Part shown: positions 16,892 to 24,674 of the stretch, piece after piece
Position numbering within the stretch: the stretch's first letter is position 1
Layout: every line of letters begins with the position of its first letter
From: an uncultured Clostridia bacterium
GTDB lineage: Bacteria > Bacillota > Clostridia > Monoglobales > Monoglobaceae
Direction: 5' to 3'
DNA: 30,902 nt
Assembly: GCA_910580105.1 (NCBI GenBank)
Contig: CAJTWN010000016.1
Location: 1-30,902, forward strand
Notes under the pieces: generated by a model
Told to the model about the DNA's origin: nothing
The model's database searches: none
Seen by the model: only the letters and a program-made list of their open reading frames with translations
Position numbers and translations under genes: made by a program

Positions 16892-16939
16892 ATTATAACG
16901 CTTACGAAAGAAAAAATTTCGAGTGTAGAAATTTTTTCT
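16892..16939 (-). promoter_or_regulatory. AT-rich perfect inverted repeat and -10 box upstream of ftsZ
   Basis: The arms are 12 bp each (16909-16920 with 16928-16939, core GAAAAAATTTC/GAAATTTTTTC) around a 7-base spacer. A TATAAT (16892-16897, minus strand) lies 11 bp downstream on the minus strand. The -35 position of that box would fall inside the near arm and reads poorly, so a protein bound to the palindrome could control it. Function is inferred only. Confidence 0.5.
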
Positions 16940-17057
16940 AACATCTGTGCGTTTCAACGCCGAAAAGTGGGGGATATTCCCACCTCTTGCTGTTAATAAG
17001 GATCCCGACCGCCTGTAGAGACCGGGGACATCTTAAAATGCGTTATACTTATTTTAT

Positions 17058-17085
17058 ATTATACCATCATTTTTCTATTTGTAAA
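17058..17085 (-). promoter_or_regulatory. Candidate distal promoter of ftsZ
   Basis: TTTACA (17080-17085) and TATAAT (17058-17063) are spaced by 16 bp on the minus strand. It lies just past the divIB stop codon and would give ftsZ a leader of about 215 bases. The rest of the 16836-17154 gap holds the inverted repeat above, a 5-bp GTGGG/CCCAC hairpin near 16969-16983, and GGGGACATCTT at 17024-17034. Confidence 0.65.
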
Positions 17086-17154
17086 GAGACTTTTTCAAAT
17101 TTTTTAAATCACGCTTACATTCTTTTAACAAATCAAACGGCAAATTTCTTCAGG

Positions 17155-18462
17155 TTACTCTTCTTCTCCCGTCCGGGCTCCAGTTTCTTCTGTTTTTTGA
17201 CCCATTTCATCATCGTCTTCCAACGCGTCAACCGTCTCTTTTGTTTTTTTAGCGGTTGGTTTTGCAGTTGCCTTCACGTCTCCGCCATCATCATCTTCAT
17301 CCGCTTCTTTTGCTGTTTTTTCATTCTTTTTCTCTGCGGTCTCCTTACTTTCATCATCTGTTTTTCCGCTTTTCTTTTTCGTCTTTACCCTGTCTTCACC
17401 ATCATCATGGGGACGGACATAAACATCCTCGCCCCGATAATCAACAACTGCATGTTCATAAGCAGAAATACCTTCATTGATCACCTTTGCCAAAAACCGC
17501 GTTTTATAAGAAAGATTATCAAAACCACTAAGCATAATTTCCAGCCTGTCTTCAATCCAGATACGAATATCTGAAGGATTTCGCACATCGACCAATGTTG
17601 ACCGGAACAGCAAATCTGTATTTTTCATCTCTTTCAACAATTCCAGTGTCTCTCTGTACCGCTCTTCGTTTCTACTCTTTGGCATTTCTCCGGCTTCAGC
17701 CTTCTCGTATTCAAGCCCTAAAACGACCGGAATATTATATTTCCCCCGCAGGATTTCTCCTTCGCTGGGCGCCTGGGTCGGTTCAGCGGTTGGTTCTGTA
17801 CGGCTCTCCTCTTCTCCGTCTTCTTTTTCCTTCTTATCCGCTTCTTCCCCATCTTCATTTTCTTCTGCTTCAGCTGTTGCCGTTGGTTCCGGTGTCCGGG
17901 TTGGTTCAGCTTCAGCATCCTCTTCTTCGTCCTGGCCGGTCTTTTGCAGTTTATCCTGCGCCTCCTGTCCTTCTTTCTTTTTGGCCAGATTTTCATATTT
18001 CTCCCGTTCTTCACTGACAATCAAAGCATCAACGCTTTCCTTATCTTCAACAATACGAAGGATCTTCCCTGCTTCATCGATCATATAACATTTTTCATTG
18101 GTATATACATAGGAAACCGGCATACATTCCCTGACAGAAACCCGGATTTTATTTGGAAAAACCCGATAAACAGACGCCTCCTCAACAAATGCAATTGATT
18201 CTACATTTCTGCGGATTTTCCCCATTCGCACACTGAAAATATTTTTTCCTAATTCCACATTGGCTGCTTTGACTACATCCTCTGCCGCAATTTTATCATT
18301 TCCCTCGCAATATACCTCTGCAATATTAAAAATTGGAGTGAACAAAAGAAAAACCGCCGCAAGAACAACCACACCCAAACATCCAAACACAACAAGACGG
18401 CGTCGCGAACCATGTCCGCCACGCCCCCTTTTTTTTCTTCTCTTTCCGCGTTCTTCTGTCAT
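17155..18462 (-). CDS. divIB: Division protein DivIB/FtsQ with large acidic insert and charged tail
   Basis: This 435-aa protein is a bitopic membrane component of the FtsQ/DivIB-FtsL-FtsB complex. It has a basic N-terminus, one helix (about 23-41) and a POTRA domain (about 45-115; FNIAEVYCEGNDKIAAEDVV, then VEEASVYRVFPNKIRVSVRE). The beta domain is interrupted: between KILRIVEDKES and YNIPVVLGLEYEKAEAGE lies about 90 residues of Glu/Asp/Lys and Pro-Thr-rich low complexity (about 151-239). A second highly charged low-complexity tail of about 80 residues ends the protein (about 356-435). DivIB proteins are usually about 250-300 aa. The ATG at 18462 is chosen for AAGGTG with 6-base spacing; the longer frame starts with an unsupported TTG at 18519 overlapping murA. 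Confidence 0.9.
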   Translation of the reverse strand: MTEERGKRRKKRGRGGHGSRRRLVVFGCLGVVVLAAVFLLFTPIFNIAEVYCEGNDKIAAEDVVKAANVELGKNIFSVRMGKIRRNVESIAFVEEASVYRVFPNKIRVSVRECMPVSYVYTNEKCYMIDEAGKILRIVEDKESVDALIVSEEREKYENLAKKKEGQEAQDKLQKTGQDEEEDAEAEPTRTPEPTATAEAEENEDGEEADKKEKEDGEEESRTEPTAEPTQAPSEGEILRGKYNIPVVLGLEYEKAEAGEMPKSRNEERYRETLELLKEMKNTDLLFRSTLVDVRNPSDIRIWIEDRLEIMLSGFDNLSYKTRFLAKVINEGISAYEHAVVDYRGEDVYVRPHDDGEDRVKTKKKSGKTDDESKETAEKKNEKTAKEADEDDDGGDVKATAKPTAKKTKETVDALEDDDEMGQKTEETGARTGEEE

Positions 18463-18468
18463 TTTGTT

Positions 18469-18474
18469 CACCTT
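18469..18474 (-). promoter_or_regulatory. Ribosome binding site deciding the divIB start
   Basis: AAGGTG lies 6 bases before the ATG at 18460-18462. The upstream in-frame ATG at 18477 has GGAG directly touching it and the TTG at 18519 has nothing, so the third candidate is preferred. Confidence 0.6.
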
Positions 18475-18490
18475 CATCTCCAGTTTTTTC

Positions 18491-19741
18491 TCAGGTTCTT
18501 CTTTGGATATTCCCTCCAAGAGAAGCCAGCACCTTTTCTATTGCTTCATATCCCCGGTCAATATACCCAATATGCTGGACCGTACTTTCACCGTCTGCAC
18601 ACAAACCAGCAAGCACAAGCGCTGCACCGCCGCGCAGATCTGTTGCCTGAACAGCGGCTCCCTGTAATTTATTTCTTCCCCGCACAACCGCGGACCTTCC
18701 GTCAATGGTCACATCCGCACCCATACGTATCAGTTCCTCTGCATATTTATACCGGTTTTCAAACATTGTTTCACTGATTACAGTTGTTCCCTCTGCACAT
18801 GTCAGACATGCGGTCAAAATTGGCTGCACATCGGTTGGAAACCCCGGATAAGGCAATGTTTTTATCATCTCAACCGCCTTTGGACGATGGTTCATCTTAA
18901 TACGAAGCCCCTCGTCTGCTAAGACTTCCGCCCCCATATCCTCCAAAACAGAAAGAACAATCCGCATATGTCCGCTTTCTGCATTTTCCATTAAAATATC
19001 CCCGCCGCAGGCGGTGCAGGAAAGCGCATAAGTTGCCGCCGCAATCCGGTCCGGCATGACTGCATAAGTACATCCATGTAATTTTTCTACGCCGCGGATG
19101 CGGATTACATCACTACCGGCGCCGCGGATATCTGCGCCCATCTGATTCAGAAAATTCTGCAAATCCACAATCTCCGGTTCACGGGCAGCATTGATAATCA
19201 GGGTCTCCCCTTTCTGTTTTGCGCAATATAACATGACATTTTCCGTCGCGCCGACACTTGGGAAAATCAGCGTTAAAACAGACGGAAGGTATTCTTCTGC
19301 TTTGCAGTACAAATATCCCTGCTGTGCCGAAATCCGGACACCAAGTTTTTCAAGGGAACGAACATGTATGTCCACAGGCCTGGGACCCAAATCGCAACCG
19401 CCCGGCCTGCTGATTTTTGCACAGCCCATACGGTTCAAAATTGCCCCCAGAAACATCACCGAAGACCGCATTTTTCCCATTACACGGTCAGATATTTCAC
19501 ATCCCGATGCCCCGGTTGTATCCACAATCATGGTATTTTCTTTCAGGCTGGTTTTTGCCCCCAGCTCTTCCAATATTTCGGCAGCTGTAAAAACGTCGGC
19601 AATACGGGGACAATTTTCAATAATACAACAACCATCCTGCAAATAGGCCGCGGCCAGAATTGGGAGTACAGCATTTTTACTTCCCTGCACATTAAATTTT
19701 CCATTCAGCCGTCTGCCGCCACATATACGTAAACTATCCAA
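18491..19741 (-). CDS. murA: UDP-N-acetylglucosamine 1-carboxyvinyltransferase MurA
   Basis: This 416-aa cytoplasmic enzyme transfers enolpyruvate from PEP to UDP-GlcNAc, the first committed step of peptidoglycan synthesis. The N-terminus ICGGRRLNGKFNVQGSKNAVLPILAA (with the substrate-binding Lys-Asn) and RPGGCDLGPRPVDIH are MurA hallmarks. The catalytic Cys falls at residue 116, as expected for a fosfomycin-sensitive enzyme (most resistant forms have Asp there). A TTG at 19741 is preferred over a GTG at 19753: the GTG lies within the ribosome site, and the TTG product begins MDSLRICGG like other MurA proteins. In this cluster murA stands between murG and divIB, where murB often is. Confidence 0.96.
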   Translation of the reverse strand: MDSLRICGGRRLNGKFNVQGSKNAVLPILAAAYLQDGCCIIENCPRIADVFTAAEILEELGAKTSLKENTMIVDTTGASGCEISDRVMGKMRSSVMFLGAILNRMGCAKISRPGGCDLGPRPVDIHVRSLEKLGVRISAQQGYLYCKAEEYLPSVLTLIFPSVGATENVMLYCAKQKGETLIINAAREPEIVDLQNFLNQMGADIRGAGSDVIRIRGVEKLHGCTYAVMPDRIAAATYALSCTACGGDILMENAESGHMRIVLSVLEDMGAEVLADEGLRIKMNHRPKAVEMIKTLPYPGFPTDVQPILTACLTCAEGTTVISETMFENRYKYAEELIRMGADVTIDGRSAVVRGRNKLQGAAVQATDLRGGAALVLAGLCADGESTVQHIGYIDRGYEAIEKVLASLGGNIQRRT

Positions 19742-19747
19742 AACGAT

Positions 19748-19755
19748 CCTCACCT
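19748..19755 (-). promoter_or_regulatory. Ribosome binding site fixing the TTG start of murA
   Basis: AGGTGAGG lies 6 bases before TTG at 19739-19741. The alternative in-frame GTG (19751-19753) is part of this site itself, so it is unlikely to be the start. Confidence 0.7.
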
Positions 19756-19797
19756 CTCTTCACATTTTATTCTATGCGAAAAGGGTTTTTGGGTGAT

Positions 19798-20904
19798 TTA
19801 CAGAATCGCTTTGATTTCCTGATAAATCCGCTCTGTCGCGTCCGGGATCCCCATTTTATGGGATGCTTCCTGCATTTTGGCAAGTTTAGAATGGTCGCCA
19901 AAAATTTGGTCAACTGCCGCCGAAAGGGCTTCCGGTGTGAAATCTTTCTCTAAAATCACCTTCGCGCCGCCACCGCTTTCGATTGCACGGGCATTATGCT
20001 CCTGATGATTTCCTGTCACATAAGGAGAGGGAACCAATACAGCAGGACGGCCAATCGCGGTCAATTCACTCAATGTACTCGCTCCCGCCCGTGAGATCAC
20101 CAAGTCCGCCGCCGCAAGCGCAACATCCATATCATATATGTACTCACTGACCGTTATGCCCGCGCTCTTCTGCAAATTAATGCCATTTTTCTTAAGCCGC
20201 GCCATCACATCATCATATTGATGAAATTTTCCCGTTCCCATCAGTATATTATACCTATTTTTTTCTGCAATTGCAGAAATCCAATCAACTACTGTTTTGT
20301 TAAAATCCCGTGCGCCAAGACTCCCTCCAAAAATCAATATAAACGGCCGTTCATCCAATTTCAGAAGTCTACGCGCATTTTCCCGCCGGGTACTTAAAAT
20401 GGACGGACGTACAGGATTACCGGTGACTACAATTTTTTTGGCCTGGGTAATATATTGCTTTGCATCCGCAAGCCCTACTGCCACAGTATCTACGTACTTT
20501 GCCAAAATTTTTGTGGTCACGCCGGGAAAAGCATTGGATTCATGAATCAGCGTCGGTATTTTGCATTTTGCCGCCGCATAAAGAACCGGCCCGGAAACAT
20601 ATCCGCCGGTTCCAACAACAATATCCGGCTGAAATTCTTTGATTATTTTTTTTGCCGCATGAACCGCCCCCGGCAGTTCCAGCAGGTTCTTAATGTTTTT
20701 TGGGGAAAGGCTCCGGTCAAAACCATGAACCTTAATCAATTCCAGCGGATAACCGCTTTTGGGCACCAAGCCGGTTTCCAATCCCTCTTTTGTACCAACA
20801 AATTTAATCTTACTGACTGCCTCGCAGCCACAGATATAATTGGCAACCGCGATTGCCGGATTGATATGGCCTGCCGTACCGCCGCCTGCAAATAATACCT
20901 TCAA
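19798..20904 (-). CDS. murG: UDP-GlcNAc:lipid I N-acetylglucosaminyltransferase MurG
   Basis: This 368-aa GT-B fold enzyme converts lipid I to lipid II on the inner membrane face. VLFAGGGTAGHINPAIAVA (about 3-21) is the N-terminal glycine-rich loop with the conserved His. TLIHESNAFPGVTTKILAKYVDTVAVG (about 115-141) and LVISRAGASTLSELTAIGRPAVLVP (about 260-284) are the acceptor-side and UDP-binding motifs. The start is a TTG with GGAGGTG 5 bases upstream. It sits 21 bases after ftsW, which supports co-transcription. Confidence 0.97.
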   Translation of the reverse strand: MKVLFAGGGTAGHINPAIAVANYICGCEAVSKIKFVGTKEGLETGLVPKSGYPLELIKVHGFDRSLSPKNIKNLLELPGAVHAAKKIIKEFQPDIVVGTGGYVSGPVLYAAAKCKIPTLIHESNAFPGVTTKILAKYVDTVAVGLADAKQYITQAKKIVVTGNPVRPSILSTRRENARRLLKLDERPFILIFGGSLGARDFNKTVVDWISAIAEKNRYNILMGTGKFHQYDDVMARLKKNGINLQKSAGITVSEYIYDMDVALAAADLVISRAGASTLSELTAIGRPAVLVPSPYVTGNHQEHNARAIESGGGAKVILEKDFTPEALSAAVDQIFGDHSKLAKMQEASHKMGIPDATERIYQEIKAIL

Positions 20905-20925
20905 ACCCTACACCTCCGGGAAAAA

Positions 20926-22173
20926 CTATATTTTTTCACATTGCCGCGATACATTCAGTACCACGCCAATCTCACACATCGTTATAATCAGCGCCGTACT
21001 TCCGTAACTAAAAAACGGAAGAGGCATTCCTGTTACCGGAACAGAAGACGTTACAACTGCAATATTAATCACGGCCTGAAATGCAATAATGCCAATGATA
21101 CCGGCAGTCAGGAGTGTCCCGAACAAGTCCGGCGCCTTTGATGCAATTTTCACACCCCGGTATATCAAAAAGATAAACAGACCGATTAAAACCAATGCGC
21201 CAATCAAACCGAGTTCCTCTGCCAAAACCGAAAAGATGAAGTCGTTCTGCGGCTCTGGCAAAGACTGAAACTTCTGACGGCTCTGCCCAAGTCCCACGCC
21301 AAACAATCCACCGGAACCGATGGCATACAGAGACTGTACAATTTGCCATCCACTGCCCTGTACATCGGCAAAAGGATCCATAAAAGATACAACTCGTGCC
21401 ATGCGGTAGGGTTCGATTAAAATCATGACAGCTGCTCCGAGAACGCCGGGCAGGCCGATATAAAAGAAGTGTTTAATCTTTGCCCCGCCAACGAACAAAA
21501 TCAGCATAACTGTCAGCGTCATCAAAATAATACAGCTGAAATGGGGTTCAAAGATCAACAAAACCACATAAATTGCCAGCATGATCATACATGGCATAAA
21601 CCCTTTCATAAAGGAAGGCATATACTGCTGATTGCGCTCTACCCATACGGAAACAAACAAAATCAGCGCAAATTTCGCAATCTCAGACGGCTGAAATCCA
21701 AACAGCCACCGGGTTGCACCGCCGCTTGTGGTTCCGAGTCCGGGAATCAGCACCATCACCAGAAGAACTCCGCAGGCCACATACAGAATCAGCGCCCAGT
21801 GACGCAGGCTGTGATAATCAATCTTTGAACAAAAATACATCCCTGCAATTCCCAAGATAGCACCAACCAGCTGGTTTTTGAAATAATAGAGTGTATCGCC
21901 ATAATTTGCAAATGCTTTCGCACTGCCGGCGCTGAACAGCATCATCAGTCCAAAGGCCACCAGCAAACATACTGCAATCAAAAACGGATAATCCACCGGA
22001 TTTTTGACCGGAGATAATACCTGTGCCAAAATATTCTTGTTTTGTCCCCTTGCCGGCGCAGTCCTTCTATCAGAACGCCGGGTTGTCGTATGTATATTTC
22101 CTGCCGGATATTTATCCCTCCGACTGCTGCCTGCCGCACTGCGTCTTCCGGGATATTCTCTGTCATATGCCAC
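20926..22173 (-). CDS. ftsW: Septal peptidoglycan glycosyltransferase FtsW/SpoVE (SEDS family)
   Basis: This 415-aa SEDS protein polymerises lipid II with a partner class B PBP, most likely the SpoVD/FtsI gene upstream. A basic hydrophilic tail of about 55 residues (rich in Arg, Ser and Thr) precedes the first helix, longer than usual. About ten helices follow. Landmarks are FQPSEIAKFALILFVSVW (about 160-177), GSGGLFGVGLGQSRQKFQSLPEPQNDFIFSVLAEELG (about 286-322, including the family's conserved catalytic-region residues) and PFFSYGSTALI near 390. Whether it is the vegetative FtsW or the sporulation SpoVE cannot be told from sequence. The start is a GTG with GGAGGT 8 bases upstream. Confidence 0.94.
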   Translation of the reverse strand: MAYDREYPGRRSAAGSSRRDKYPAGNIHTTTRRSDRRTAPARGQNKNILAQVLSPVKNPVDYPFLIAVCLLVAFGLMMLFSAGSAKAFANYGDTLYYFKNQLVGAILGIAGMYFCSKIDYHSLRHWALILYVACGVLLVMVLIPGLGTTSGGATRWLFGFQPSEIAKFALILFVSVWVERNQQYMPSFMKGFMPCMIMLAIYVVLLIFEPHFSCIILMTLTVMLILFVGGAKIKHFFYIGLPGVLGAAVMILIEPYRMARVVSFMDPFADVQGSGWQIVQSLYAIGSGGLFGVGLGQSRQKFQSLPEPQNDFIFSVLAEELGLIGALVLIGLFIFLIYRGVKIASKAPDLFGTLLTAGIIGIIAFQAVINIAVVTSSVPVTGMPLPFFSYGSTALIITMCEIGVVLNVSRQCEKI

Positions 22174-22197
22174 TGCGCCCTACCTCCATTTTCTTTC

Positions 22198-23184
22198 TTA
22201 TCCCACCAAGTACATGAACATACAAAGCAGAAGTGTTATCAGTGAAAAGATAACAACAATCTTCTTTTCACTCCAGCCGCACATCTCAAAATGATGATGG
22301 ATGGGGCTCATCTTAAAAATTCGTTTCCCTGTCAATTTATAAGAACCCACCTGAAGAATGACTGATAAGGATTCCATTACATATACAAACCCCACAATCA
22401 ATAGGGTAAGCGGCTGTTTCAATAATATTGCCATTCCGCAGACTGCACCGCCCAAAAACAGGGAACCGGTATCACCCATGAACACTTTGGCAGGATATTT
22501 GTTATAAATCAAAAATCCCAGCAGTCCGCCGAACAGAATTGCCGCAAAAAAAGCAACTGTTGGATTAATTACACGTCCGAATTGTGAAACCAGCATATAG
22601 AAGATTGCAATAACCGCCGTCACTGTCGAAGCCAAACCATCCAGCCCGTCTGTCAGGTTGACACTGTTGACCGATGCCAGAATGACAATCACCGCAAAGG
22701 GAATATACGCCCAATTTAAATCAATGAAAAGGTTTGTAAACGGGATTTGAATATCTGTCCCGATCGAATGGCTGAAAACAGCCCAGCAAACAAAGCCGAG
22801 AGCCGCCAAAAACTGGAGTCCGAATTTCTGAGACGCCGTAAGGCCAAGGTTTCGTTTCAAGATCACTTTGATATAATCATCAATAAAACCAATGGCTGCA
22901 TACGCCACAGAAATTGCAAGCAGCATCCCCAGCTGTGATGTCGCAAACAATGTTCTGCCGCCAATTCGCTCTGCAACATAACAGACAGCCGCTGCCAGCA
23001 GCATTGCAGCAATGAAAATAAATCCGCCCATTGTTGGCGTTCCTGATTTAGCTGCATGCCATTTCGGACCTTCCTCCCGGATTTCCTGACCAAACTTCAG
23101 CCGATGCAATATCGGAATGAACAACACGCCGCACACCGCCGCAATCAAAAATGCTGCAAGTGCACCAATCCATAACATTTCCAT
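22198..23184 (-). CDS. mraY: Phospho-N-acetylmuramoyl-pentapeptide transferase MraY
   Basis: This 328-aa integral membrane enzyme of about ten helices makes lipid I from UDP-MurNAc-pentapeptide and undecaprenyl phosphate. Signature motifs are GPKWHAAKSGTPTMGG near 39-54, IGFIDDYIKV near 97-106 (catalytic Asp pair), NLTDGLDGLAS near 175-185 and MSPIHHHFEMCGW near 292-304. The ATG at 23184 has GGGAG 8 bases upstream. ftsW follows directly (24 bases); in many relatives murD lies in this position. Confidence 0.97.
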   Translation of the reverse strand: MEMLWIGALAAFLIAAVCGVLFIPILHRLKFGQEIREEGPKWHAAKSGTPTMGGFIFIAAMLLAAAVCYVAERIGGRTLFATSQLGMLLAISVAYAAIGFIDDYIKVILKRNLGLTASQKFGLQFLAALGFVCWAVFSHSIGTDIQIPFTNLFIDLNWAYIPFAVIVILASVNSVNLTDGLDGLASTVTAVIAIFYMLVSQFGRVINPTVAFFAAILFGGLLGFLIYNKYPAKVFMGDTGSLFLGGAVCGMAILLKQPLTLLIVGFVYVMESLSVILQVGSYKLTGKRIFKMSPIHHHFEMCGWSEKKIVVIFSLITLLLCMFMYLVG

Positions 23185-23223
23185 AACGTTTTCTCCCCCT
23201 ATACAATTTGTATCCGTAAAATA

Positions 23224-24603
23224 TTACCAAGCAGCAATTGCATCAGCAATCTCCTCCAGGTGCATTCCTCTGGAACCTTTTATCAAAATCAAATCATCTT
23301 TCTTTAATATATCTCTCAGCATTTTTTCTGCCTCGTCATTGCTTGCAAAACGATAAATATGACTGCGCGGCATACCATTATCCAACGCTCCCTCTGCAAT
23401 CAAGGCGGCCTTTTCTCCGATCGTCACCAAACAATCGACGCCAAACCGCTTTACCATACCGCCAACCTCCCGGTGTGCTTGATCAGAAATATCACCAAGT
23501 TCCAGCATATCCGCCAAAATGGCGACTCTTCTTCCCTCCGTCTCCTGCAGGGACAAAACTTCCAAACCTGATTTCATGGAGGTCGGGCTTGCATTATAAC
23601 AGTCCTTAATCACCCGGTAATCCCTCAGTTCAACAATGGATTGCCGCAATTCATCGGGCAAAAACTTCCGTATCCCGGCAACGATCTTTTCCATATCAAT
23701 GTTATACCGAAGACCAACCAAAATTGCAGCCAAAGCATTATAGATATGATGTTGTCCGGGCGCCTGCAAAACAATGGTATATTCCGTTCCATCCACCTTC
23801 ACTGTGAATGCACTTCCATCCGAATAGGTTCTTATATTTCTGGCAATTAAATCACAGTTCGGGTTAGTTATCCCAAAACACAGTGTTTCAAAAGGAACAT
23901 CTCCGGCCGCCTCCCATAAAAGCGGATCATCTCCGTTGAGGATTACCGCTCCGTCCGGCATGAGTCCTTCCAGAATCTCAAACTTCGCCTGCCGGATTCC
24001 CTGCTGGCTGCCAAGGTGTTCAATATGGGAAACGCCGATATTGGTAATCACCGCTGTATCCGGCTTTGCAATTGCGGTCAACCTTGATATTTCGCCAAAA
24101 TCACTCATTCCCATCTCCAATACCATGATTTCATGTCTGCCGGACAGGTCAAAGACGGTAAGGGGGAGGCCAATTTCGTTATTAAAATTCTTATTCGTTT
24201 TATGTGTGTTGTAATCCATCGACAACACGCAGGAAATCATCTCTTTGGTTGATGTCTTACCCACACTGCCGGTAATCCCCACAACAGGAATATCAAAACA
24301 GGAACGGTAATATGCCGCCAAATCCCGCAAAGCCTTATGGGTATCCTCCACAGCGATGGTCGGCATTTTGGGAAAATCCCCCTCATCCGCATTCACAACA
24401 CAACAAACAGCGCCGCTTTCCACCGCGTTGGCAACAAAACGATGCCCGTTAAAATTCTCTCCGGACAGCGCAAAAAAGAGCGCCCCTTCAGTTATGCTGC
24501 GGCTGTCCGTAGATACTGATTTTATAATTTCATCTTTATCACAATTGCGGATCACACCGCCGGTCGCCTGTGCAATTTTTTGCACGGTCAAAATCCACTC
24601 CAA
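23224..24603 (-). CDS. murF: UDP-N-acetylmuramoyl-tripeptide:D-Ala-D-Ala ligase MurF
   Basis: This 459-aa ATP-dependent Mur ligase adds D-Ala-D-Ala to the UDP-MurNAc tripeptide. An N-terminal domain (TDSRSITEGALFFALSGENFNGHRFV, about 29-54) is followed by the P-loop GITGSVGKTSTKEMI (about 110-124), LEMGMSDFGEISRL (about 157-170) and the C-terminal domain with DCYNASPTSMKSGLEVL. The TTG at 24603 is chosen because GAGGTG lies 7 bases upstream. The TTG at 24609 is almost touching that site. It follows murE by 71 bases in the usual murE-murF-mraY order. Confidence 0.95.
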   Translation of the reverse strand: MEWILTVQKIAQATGGVIRNCDKDEIIKSVSTDSRSITEGALFFALSGENFNGHRFVANAVESGAVCCVVNADEGDFPKMPTIAVEDTHKALRDLAAYYRSCFDIPVVGITGSVGKTSTKEMISCVLSMDYNTHKTNKNFNNEIGLPLTVFDLSGRHEIMVLEMGMSDFGEISRLTAIAKPDTAVITNIGVSHIEHLGSQQGIRQAKFEILEGLMPDGAVILNGDDPLLWEAAGDVPFETLCFGITNPNCDLIARNIRTYSDGSAFTVKVDGTEYTIVLQAPGQHHIYNALAAILVGLRYNIDMEKIVAGIRKFLPDELRQSIVELRDYRVIKDCYNASPTSMKSGLEVLSLQETEGRRVAILADMLELGDISDQAHREVGGMVKRFGVDCLVTIGEKAALIAEGALDNGMPRSHIYRFASNDEAEKMLRDILKKDDLILIKGSRGMHLEEIADAIAAW

Positions 24604-24610
24604 ATTCAAT

Positions 24611-24616
24611 CACCTC
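24611..24616 (-). promoter_or_regulatory. Ribosome binding site deciding the murF start
   Basis: GAGGTG lies 7 bases before TTG at 24601-24603 but only 1 base before TTG at 24607-24609. Spacing favours the inner codon. Confidence 0.6.
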
Positions 24617-24674
24617 AAAAACATTGTACACAAAATATCCAAACGGCCCATCAATCAATATACTGCAATATTTT

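Noticed and set aside
15847..16941. Plus-strand open frame of 364 codons opposite ftsZ
   Set aside because: It is an antisense shadow of ftsZ; the minus strand encodes an unmistakable full-length FtsZ with a good ribosome site.
17005..17027. GC-rich CCCGACCG/GACCGGGG stretch read as a divIB terminator hairpin
   Set aside because: The halves are closer to direct than inverted repeats; only four bases pair, and no U-tract follows.
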